Below are positions 57,444 to 64,000 of a stretch of DNA of 64,000 nucleotides, piece after piece. The position numbers and the translations under genes are program-made. The notes under the pieces are model-generated. The model searched no databases, was not told the DNA's origin, and saw only the letters and a list, made by a program, of their open reading frames with translations. Position 1 is the stretch's first letter; each line of letters begins with the position of its first letter. Origin of the DNA: Microbacterium sp. LWH3-1.2 (GTDB lineage: Bacteria > Actinomycetota > Actinomycetes > Actinomycetales > Microbacteriaceae); the NCBI RefSeq assembly GCF_040675855.1, contig NZ_JBEGIK010000001.1, positions 2,542,001 to 2,606,000 of the forward strand, given 5' to 3'.

Positions 57444-60400
57444 GCAGCTCCCTGTCGATCGGCGGCGTACTCCTGGAGGCTCTTCACGTGGAAGCCTTCG
57501 CGCAGCACCGGCAGCGCGCTCACCGCGGCGCCGAGCACCGCCATCGTGGTGAACAGCGCCTTGTCGCCGGCCACGGCCGCGGCGCGGATCTCGTAGCCGT
57601 CGGCGCGAGTCGCGCCACCTGACGGCGTGTTCACGACGATGTCGATGTCGCCGGCGTTGATCAGATCGACGATGTTGGTGCCGCCCGACTCCAGCGTCTC
57701 CGAGTACTTCTCGACCACGCGCACGTCGATCCCGTTTCGGGCGAGGATCTCGGCGGTCCCTTCGGTCGCGACCAGATCGAAGCCGAGCTCCTGCAGCCGG
57801 TGGGCGGGGAGGATCACGGCGCGCTTGTCGCTGTCGGCGACCGAGATGAACACGGTGCCCGACTGCGGCATGCCGCCGTACGCGGCCTCCTGCGACTTCG
57901 CGAACGCGGTCGGGAAGTCGCGGTCGATGCCCATGACCTCGCCGGTCGAGCGCATCTCGGGGCCGAGCACGGAGTCGACGGTCTGACCGTCGCGCGTGCG
58001 GAACCGCTTGAAGGGCAGAACGGCCTCCTTGACGGCGACGGGGGCGTCGAGCGGGACGCGCGAGCCGTCCTGCTCGGGCAGCAGCCCCTCGGCCTTCAGT
58101 TCGGCGATCGCGGCGCCGGCCATGATGCGCGACGCGGCCTTGGCGAGCGGGATGCCGAGCGCCTTCGACACGAAGGGCACGGTGCGGCTCGCGCGAGGGT
58201 TCGCCTCGATGACGTAGAGCACGCCCGCCGAGATCGCGAACTGGACGTTGAGCAGGCCCCGCACCCCGACACGCTCGGCGATGGCGCGCGTGGCCTCGCG
58301 GACGCGGTCGATGTCGGTCCGCCCGAGGCTCACGGGCGGCAGCGTGCACGACGAGTCGCCGGAGTGGATGCCGGCCTCCTCGAGGTGCTCCATGACGCCG
58401 CCGATGTAGAGCTCCTCGCCGTCGTACAGCGCGTCCACGTCGAGCTCGATCGCGTCGTCGAGGAAGCGGTCGACGAGCAGCGGGAGCCCCGGGCCGATGA
58501 TCGCCTCGCCCGCGACGCGGATGAAGTAGTCGCGCAGCGCCTCGGTCGAGTAGACGATCTCCATGCCGCGGCCGCCGAGCACGAAGCTCGGGCGCACCAG
58601 CACCGGGTAGCCGATCTCCTCGGCGACCGCGACCGCTCCGTCGACGTCGATCGCGGTGCCGTTGCGCGGCGCGACGAGTCCGGCGTCGTCGAGCAGGCGC
58701 GAGAAGAGCTCGCGCTCCTCGGCGAGGTCGATCGCGGCGGGCTTGGTGCCGAGGATCGTGTAGCCGGCCTCCTCGATGCCCTTCGCGAGGCCGAGCGGCG
58801 TCTGACCGCCGAGCTGGCAGATGACGCCGAGGATCTTCCCCGACTGGGACTCGGCGTGCAGCACCTCGAGGACGTCCTCGAGGGTCAACGGTTCGAAGTA
58901 CAGGCGGTCGGACGTGTCGTAGTCGGTCGACACGGTCTCGGGGTTGCAGTTGACCATGACGGTCTCGTAGCCCGCGTCCGACAGGGCGAACGAGGCGTGC
59001 ACGCACGAGTAATCGAACTCGACGCCCTGGCCGATGCGGTTCGGGCCCGAGCCGATGATGACGACCTTGGTGCGCTCCGACGGCGTCACCTCGGTCTCGA
59101 AGTCGTAGCTCGAGTAGTGGTAGGGCGTGAGCGCGGGGAACTCCCCCGCGCACGTGTCGACGGTCTTGTACACGGGACGGATGCCGAGACCGTGACGGAT
59201 GCCGCGCACCTGGGTCTCGCTGTCACCGCGCAGCTGCGCGACCTGGGCGTCGCTGAAGCCGTGCTCCTTCGCGATGCGGAGGGTGGCGGCATCCAACTCC
59301 CCCGCCTGCGCGACGAACTCGGCGACCTCGTTGATGAGCACGATCTGGTCGAGGAACCATGGGTCGATCTTGGTGGCCTCGAAAGCCTGCTCGACGGTGG
59401 CGCCCTTGCGCAGCGCCTGCTGCAGCACGACGATGCGGCCGTCGGTCGGGGTCTTCGCGATCTCGAGGAGCTCCTCCACAGAACGGGGCTCGTCGTTCCA
59501 GTGGAAGCTCGAGCCGCGCTTCTCGAGCGAGCGCAGTGCCTTCTGCAGCGCGGTCGCGTAGTTGCGGCCGATCGCCATCGCCTCGCCCACCGACTTCATG
59601 GTGGTGGTGAGCGTCGTGTCGGCGGCAGGAAACTTCTCGAAGTTGAAGCGCGGCACCTTGACGACGACGTAGTCGAGCGTCGGCTCGAAGCTCGCCGGGG
59701 TCACCTTCGTGATGTCGTTCGGGATCTCGTCGAGGCGGTAGCCGATCGCGAGCTTCGCGGCGATCTTCGCGATCGGGAATCCGGTCGCCTTCGAGGCGAG
59801 CGCGGACGAGCGCGACACGCGGGGGTTCATCTCGATGACGATGATGCGGCCGTTGGTCGGGTCGACGGCGAACTGGATGTTGCACCCGCCCGTGTCGACG
59901 CCCACGGCGCGGATGATGTCGATGCCGATGTCGCGCAGCTTCTGGTACTCGCGGTCGGTCAGCGTGAGGGCCGGGGCGACCGTGATGGAGTCGCCGGTGT
60001 GGACGCCCACCGGGTCGACGTTCTCGATCGAGCAGACGACGACCGTGTTGTCGGCGGTGTCGCGCATGAGCTCGAGCTCGTACTCCTTCCACCCGAGGAT
60101 CGACTCCTCGAGCAGCACCTCGTTCGTCGGCGAGTCGTGGAGGCCCGCGCCGCCGATGCGGCGGAGGTCCTCCTCGTCGTACGCGAATCCCGAGCCGAGG
60201 CCGCCCATCGTGAACGACGGGCGCACGACGAGCGGGTAGCCGAGCTTCTCGGCGCCCGCGAGCAGTTCGTCCATGGTGTGGCAGATGACGGATGCAGCGA
60301 CATCGGCGCCCGCCGCGATCACCAGCTCCTTGAAGATCTGGCGGTCCTCGCCCTTGTTGATCGCCTCGAAGTCGGCGCCGATGAGCTCGACGCCGTACTT

Positions 60401-60727
60401 CTCCAGGATGCCGTTCTTGTGCAGGTCGATCGCCGCGTTGAGGGCGGTCTGCCCGCCGAGGGTCGGCAGGATCGCGTCGGGCTTCTCCTTCGCGATGATC
60501 GTCTCGATCACGCGCCAGTTGATGGGCTCGATGTAGGTCGCGTCGGCGAAGTCCGGGTCGGTCATGATCGTCGCCGGGTTGGAGTTGACCAGGATGACGC
60601 GCACGCCCTCCTCGCGGAGCACGCGGCAGGCCTGCGTGCCCGAATAGTCGAACTCGCACGCCTGGCCGATGACGATCGGGCCGGATCCGATGACGAGGAC
60701 GGAGTTGATGTCAGAACGCTTAGGCAT
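57440..60727 (-). CDS. carB: Carbamoyl-phosphate synthase large subunit
   Basis: A 1095-residue enzyme making carbamoyl phosphate from bicarbonate, ATP and ammonia delivered by CarA. The two homologous halves each carry an ATP-grasp domain: first [52 protein letters not shown]; second [52 protein letters not shown]. The C-terminal allosteric domain ([16 protein letters not shown] through [16 protein letters not shown]) is complete. It overlaps carA by 8 bases and pyrF by ATGA. Confidence 0.97.
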   Translation of the reverse strand: MPKRSDINSVLVIGSGPIVIGQACEFDYSGTQACRVLREEGVRVILVNSNPATIMTDPDFADATYIEPINWRVIETIIAKEKPDAILPTLGGQTALNAAIDLHKNGILEKYGVELIGADFEAINKGEDRQIFKELVIAAGADVAASVICHTMDELLAGAEKLGYPLVVRPSFTMGGLGSGFAYDEEDLRRIGGAGLHDSPTNEVLLEESILGWKEYELELMRDTADNTVVVCSIENVDPVGVHTGDSITVAPALTLTDREYQKLRDIGIDIIRAVGVDTGGCNIQFAVDPTNGRIIVIEMNPRVSRSSALASKATGFPIAKIAAKLAIGYRLDEIPNDITKVTPASFEPTLDYVVVKVPRFNFEKFPAADTTLTTTMKSVGEAMAIGRNYATALQKALRSLEKRGSSFHWNDEPRSVEELLEIAKTPTDGRIVVLQQALRKGATVEQAFEATKIDPWFLDQIVLINEVAEFVAQAGELDAATLRIAKEHGFSDAQVAQLRGDSETQVRGIRHGLGIRPVYKTVDTCAGEFPALTPYHYSSYDFETEVTPSERTKVVIIGSGPNRIGQGVEFDYSCVHASFALSDAGYETVMVNCNPETVSTDYDTSDRLYFEPLTLEDVLEVLHAESQSGKILGVICQLGGQTPLGLAKGIEEAGYTILGTKPAAIDLAEERELFSRLLDDAGLVAPRNGTAIDVDGAVAVAEEIGYPVLVRPSFVLGGRGMEIVYSTEALRDYFIRVAGEAIIGPGLPLLVDRFLDDAIELDVDALYDGEELYIGGVMEHLEEAGIHSGDSSCTLPPVSLGRTDIDRVREATRAIAERVGVRGLLNVQFAISAGVLYVIEANPRASRTVPFVSKALGIPLAKAASRIMAGAAIAELKAEGLLPEQDGSRVPLDAPVAVKEAVLPFKRFRTRDGQTVDSVLGPEMRSTGEVMGIDRDFPTAFAKSQEAAYGGMPQSGTVFISVADSDKRAVILPAHRLQELGFDLVATEGTAEILARNGIDVRVVEKYSETLESGGTNIVDLINAGDIDIVVNTPSGGATRADGYEIRAAAVAGDKALFTTMAVLGAAVSALPVLREGFHVKSLQEYAADRQGAA

Positions 60728-61910
60728 CGGTGGGCTTTCCGGTCGTTGAGCGAGCGTGCGAGTCGAAACGCGAGAGGTTCGCGACGACGAGGTCGCGGAA
60801 GCGGTCGAACAGGTAGTTGGCGTCGTGGGGTCCGGCTGCCGCCTCCGGGTGGTACTGCACCGAGAAGGCCGGGATGTCGAGAGCTCGCAGTCCCTCGACC
60901 ACCTGGTCGTTGAGGCCGACGTGGCTGACCTCGACCTTGCCGTAGCCGTGAGGGCTGTCGAACTGTCCCTCGACGGGCGCGTCGACGGCGAAGCCGTGGT
61001 TGTGCGCCGTGATCTCGACGCGGCCGGTCGCCTTGTCGAGCACGGGCTGGTTGATGCCGCGGTGGCCGAACGGCAGCTTGTAGGTGCCGAGGCCGAGGGC
61101 GCGGCCCAGGAGCTGGTTGCCGAAGCAGATGCCGAAGAACGGCAGGCCGTCGTCGAGCACGTCCCGCAGCAGCTCGACGTGGTCGCCCGACGCCGCCGGG
61201 TCGCCGGGGCCGTTCGAGTAGAACACCGCGACCGGCTCGATCGCGCGGATGCCGTCGATGGTGACGTCCTGCGGGAGCACGTGCACGTCGAAGCCGCGGG
61301 CGGCCAGGTTGTCGACCGTGGCCTGCTTCACGCCGAGATCGAGCACCGCGAGATTGCCGATGCGCTCGCCCTTCGCCGGGGTGACCTCGGCCGCCGCCAC
61401 CGACACCTGCGCGGAGAGGTTCTGCCCGGCCATCTCGGGCGCCTCGCGGACGAGGCGCAGCTGCTCTTCGGGATCGATCCGCGCCGCCTCGCCGGAGAAG
61501 ATCGCCCCGCGCATGCTGCCCGCGGAGCGGATGTGGCGCGTGACCGCGCGGGTGTCGATGCCGCTGATGCCGATGACCCCGTCGTTCACCAGCGCGTCGT
61601 CGAGGGACTCGTCGGCGCGCCAGTTGGACACCACGCGGGAGGGGTCGCGCACGATGTAGCCCGACACCCAGATGCGTCGCGACTCGGGGTCCTCGTCGTT
61701 CATGCCGGTGTTGCCGATGTGGGGCGCCGTCTGCAGCACGATCTGGCCGGCGTACGACGGGTCGGTGAGGGTCTCCTGATAGCCGGTCATGCCGGTGGCG
61801 AAGACCACCTCGCCGATGGTGGTGCCGAGGGCGCCGTAGGCGCGCCCGACGTGGCGTGTCCCGTCCTCGAGCACGAGGACGGCCGGGTCGGTCTGGAACA
61901 GGGAGGTCAT
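60720..61910 (-). CDS. carA: Carbamoyl-phosphate synthase small subunit
   Basis: A 396-residue glutamine amidotransferase that supplies ammonia to CarB. The N-terminal domain has [35 protein letters not shown]; the class I triad is Cys in [12 protein letters not shown] and His/Glu in [16 protein letters not shown] 61910 is the conserved start; upstream reading belongs to the previous gene. Its stop TAA overlaps the carB start by 8 bases, and the upstream membrane protein gene overlaps it by ATGA, so the pair is coupled. Confidence 0.96.
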   Translation of the reverse strand: MTSLFQTDPAVLVLEDGTRHVGRAYGALGTTIGEVVFATGMTGYQETLTDPSYAGQIVLQTAPHIGNTGMNDEDPESRRIWVSGYIVRDPSRVVSNWRADESLDDALVNDGVIGISGIDTRAVTRHIRSAGSMRGAIFSGEAARIDPEEQLRLVREAPEMAGQNLSAQVSVAAAEVTPAKGERIGNLAVLDLGVKQATVDNLAARGFDVHVLPQDVTIDGIRAIEPVAVFYSNGPGDPAASGDHVELLRDVLDDGLPFFGICFGNQLLGRALGLGTYKLPFGHRGINQPVLDKATGRVEITAHNHGFAVDAPVEGQFDSPHGYGKVEVSHVGLNDQVVEGLRALDIPAFSVQYHPEAAAGPHDANYLFDRFRDLVVANLSRFDSHARSTTGKPTDA

Positions 61911-62416
61911 GCGTCGGTTCCCGTCTGGGTCGGGGGAAGGATGTCCGCCACCGCGTCCGCGAGGGCGCGGGCAGAGGCATCCTGGGGTCGGAGATAGGAG
62001 TCGACGACCGTGCCGTCGTCGAGGCGCCAGGCGAGGCGCACCAGGCCGTCGGGCTCGACGACGCGGTCGATCGCGACCGTCGCCTGTGCGACGTCCTCGA
62101 TGCGGTCGACCGCGAGGAACACGCGCGGCTTGCCGGTGAGGTCGAGCGCGAGGCCCGCGTCGGTCACGGTCACGTCGGAGCGCGAGCGGAAGGCGAGGCC
62201 GCCGATGGCGAGGCGCTCGAGCGGCTCGCCGTGACGCGTGGTCGCGACGTAGAGCGTCGGGAATGCCGCGAGGGTCGCGGCGCCCGCGGGGATCTCGCCG
62301 ACAGGCGCGACCAGCGCGGCGTCGCGCCGCGTTCGTCGCCACCAGGCCCACACCAGCACGCCGAGCAGCGCGATGGTGACCGCGACCATGACGCCGAGTG
62401 CGGCCTCGCGGGTCAT
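61907..62416 (-). CDS. PH-like single-pass membrane protein of the pyr operon
   Basis: A 169-residue protein with an N-terminal membrane helix (about residues 8-26, [18 protein letters not shown]) and a soluble domain with strands typical of a PH-like fold: [43 protein letters not shown] and [17 protein letters not shown]. Such proteins sit between pyrC and carA in many actinobacterial pyrimidine operons, with no known activity. ATGA overlaps on both sides show firm co-translation. A role in pyrimidine uptake or complex anchoring is only a guess. Confidence 0.85.
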   Translation of the reverse strand: MTREAALGVMVAVTIALLGVLVWAWWRRTRRDAALVAPVGEIPAGAATLAAFPTLYVATTRHGEPLERLAIGGLAFRSRSDVTVTDAGLALDLTGKPRVFLAVDRIEDVAQATVAIDRVVEPDGLVRLAWRLDDGTVVDSYLRPQDASARALADAVADILPPTQTGTDA

Positions 62417-63723
62417 GCGCGCACCCCCGGCGTGTCGAGGAGAGCGCCGTCGGCGACCGTGACGGTGCCCTGGTGCAGGGTCCAGCGGACGTCGCCCGGC
62501 AGCTCACGGCCGAGGTACGGCGAGTTCACACTCCGGCCGTGCAGGTCGTCCGTCGTGAACGTGCGGCGCGGCGACGGGTCGTAGAACGCGAGGGACGCCG
62601 GCTGTCCCTCGGTGAGCGGGGTGCCGTGACCGGTGAGCCGACCGATGCGGGCGGGCTCGCGCGACATGATGCGCGCGACATCGCCCCACGTGATGAGGCC
62701 GGTGTCGACCATCGACTGCTGAACGACGCGCAGGGCGCTCTCGAGCCCGACCATGCCGTTGGCGGCCGCGTGCCACTCGCACGCCTTCGCCTCGGCGGGG
62801 TGGGGCGCGTGGTCGGTGGCGACGATGTCGATCGTGCCGTCGGCGAGACCCTCGCGAACGGCGAGCACGTCCTCTTCGCGGCGCAGCGGCGGATTCACCT
62901 TGAAGCGCGCGTCGTAGTCGCGCACCAGCTCGTCGGTGAGGAGCAGGTGGTGCGGCGTGACTTCCGCTGTCACGTTCACACCGCGGCGCTTGCCCCAGCG
63001 GATGATCTCGACCGACCCGGCCGTCGAGAGGTGGCACACGTGCAGGCGCGAGCCGACGTGCTCGGCGAGCAGCACATCGCGGGCGATGATCGACTCCTCG
63101 GCGACGGCGGGCCAGCCGGCCAGACCGAGCTCGGCCGACACCGAGCCCTCGTTCATCTGCGCCCCCTCGGTGAGACGCGGGTCCTGCGCATGCTGCGCGA
63201 TGACGCCGTCGAACGCCTTCACGTACTCGAGTGCGCGCCGCATGATGAGCGGGTCCCACACGCAGAAGCCGTCGTCGCTGAAGACGCGCACGCGGGCTCG
63301 CGAGTCGGCCATGGCGCCGAGCTCGGCGAGCCGCTCGCCTTTCTGGCCCACCGTGACGGCGCCGATCGGCTGCACGGTGACGTAACCGGCGGCCTCGCCG
63401 AGGGCGAGCTCCTGCTCGACGACACCGGCGGTGTCGGCGACAGGCGACGTGTTGGGCATCGCGAACACGGCGGTGTACCCGCCGGCCGCGGCGGCGCGCG
63501 AACCGGTGAGGATCGTCTCGGATGCCTCATACCCCGGCTCGCGCAGGTGCGTGTGGAGGTCGACCAGGCCGGGCAGCAGCACCAGGCCGTCGACGTCGAT
63601 CTCGCTTGCGCCGGCACGGCTGACGCCGGGCCCGATGGCGGTGATGACGCCGTCCTCGACGAGCACGTCGGCGGCCGTCGATCCTTCGACCAGCGCTCCG
63701 CGGAAGAGTAGGGTCTCGCTCAT
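62413..63723 (-). CDS. pyrC: Dihydroorotase
   Basis: A 436-residue class I dihydroorotase for the third step of pyrimidine synthesis. Metal-site landmarks are [16 protein letters not shown] (first His pair), [14 protein letters not shown] and [19 protein letters not shown] with the catalytic Asp. The usual carboxylated-Lys position reads Asp ([14 protein letters not shown]), as in other class I enzymes. Its start overlaps the pyrB stop (ATGA), and its end overlaps the next gene by ATGA. Confidence 0.95.
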   Translation of the reverse strand: MSETLLFRGALVEGSTAADVLVEDGVITAIGPGVSRAGASEIDVDGLVLLPGLVDLHTHLREPGYEASETILTGSRAAAAGGYTAVFAMPNTSPVADTAGVVEQELALGEAAGYVTVQPIGAVTVGQKGERLAELGAMADSRARVRVFSDDGFCVWDPLIMRRALEYVKAFDGVIAQHAQDPRLTEGAQMNEGSVSAELGLAGWPAVAEESIIARDVLLAEHVGSRLHVCHLSTAGSVEIIRWGKRRGVNVTAEVTPHHLLLTDELVRDYDARFKVNPPLRREEDVLAVREGLADGTIDIVATDHAPHPAEAKACEWHAAANGMVGLESALRVVQQSMVDTGLITWGDVARIMSREPARIGRLTGHGTPLTEGQPASLAFYDPSPRRTFTTDDLHGRSVNSPYLGRELPGDVRWTLHQGTVTVADGALLDTPGVRA

Positions 63724-64000
63724 CGGGTGTTCTCCTTCGCTGTGCCGTCCGGGGCAGGGGCATGCGCGGTGGACGTGGTCTCGGCCGGGGTGCGCTCCGC
63801 GCCCGCCAGCAGCAGGTAGAGCGCCGCCATGCGCACCGAGACGCCGTTGGCGACCTGCTCGAGCACGGTCGAGCGTGGCGAGTCAGCGGCTTCTGCGGAG
63901 ATCTCCAGACCCCGGTTCATGGGTCCGGGGTGCATGACAATGCTATCGGCTCCGAGTGCCTGAAGTCGGCGGGCATCCAGGCCCCAGCGGCGCGAATACT
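63720..64000 (-). CDS. pyrB: Aspartate carbamoyltransferase (3' part)
   Basis: The C-terminal 90 or so residues of the enzyme that joins carbamoyl phosphate and aspartate; the 5' part lies beyond the right edge. Recognisable is [30 protein letters not shown], followed by [33 protein letters not shown], which is the conserved end of PyrB. Some 22 extra residues rich in Ala, Thr and Glu follow before the stop. It overlaps pyrC by ATGA and is presumably the start of the pyr operon, with pyrR upstream outside the window. Confidence 0.93.
   Translation of the reverse strand, partial: YSRRWGLDARRLQALGADSIVMHPGPMNRGLEISAEAADSPRSTVLEQVANGVSVRMAALYLLLAGAERTPAETTSTAHAPAPDGTAKENTR

Overview
The window is high-GC actinobacterial DNA and looks like Microbacterium or a close Microbacteriaceae relative. 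This is inferred from gene order (his-trp-lgt-gltBD-pyk, and pyrB-pyrC-carAB-pyrF-gmk-rpoZ-metK-priA-fmt-rsmB), typical actinobacterial families (mIHF, DUF6458, HGxxPAAW, a helicase-dead PriA, an ANTAR regulator), and the recurrent GGATGC/GCATCC words in coding and spacer DNA. No marker such as rRNA is present, so the genus is not proven.

Positions 1-14,700 are an accessory, mosaic stretch. They hold an OLD-like ATPase/TOPRIM gene, a PadR/membrane-protein pair, two ECF sigma factor modules each overlapping a single-pass membrane partner (the second also with a secreted I36-like protein), a DUF3892 gene, a DUF6578 gene, lipoproteins, an AraC/GyrI-type regulator and a TetR gene. Several decayed genes lie among them: a frameshifted lipoprotein, an HNH-nuclease remnant and an alpha/beta-hydrolase remnant. 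Base composition of the first genes is visibly less GC-rich than the rest, consistent with transfer.

Positions 14,900-25,900 are small metabolic and transport units: DUF6458, an MFS transporter, psuG with a PfkB kinase, an ArsR/SRPBCC pair divergent from a dihydrofolate-reductase-like gene across a strong operator, a GDSL esterase, an MFS transporter, an LLM flavin oxidoreductase, a phosphoribosyltransferase and a DUF885 peptidase. Positions 25,900-32,900 hold polA, a thioesterase, an ANTAR response regulator, tRNA-Leu(CAA), and a PadR-DUF1048-ABC exporter operon, separated by long perfect hairpin terminators that share one core.

Positions 32,900-64,000 are core metabolism, almost all on the minus strand: pyk, gltD, gltB, lgt, trpA, trpB, trpC, two small Trp-locus membrane proteins, hisI, hisF, hisG, hisE, rpe; then glsA on plus; then rsmB, fmt, priA, metK, rpoZ, an mIHF-guanylate kinase fusion, pyrF, carB, carA, a PH-like membrane protein, pyrC and the 3' end of pyrB. 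Many neighbours share ATGA, GTGA or TGATG junctions, so translational coupling is pervasive. The usual trpE is missing between hisI and the Trp-associated membrane gene.
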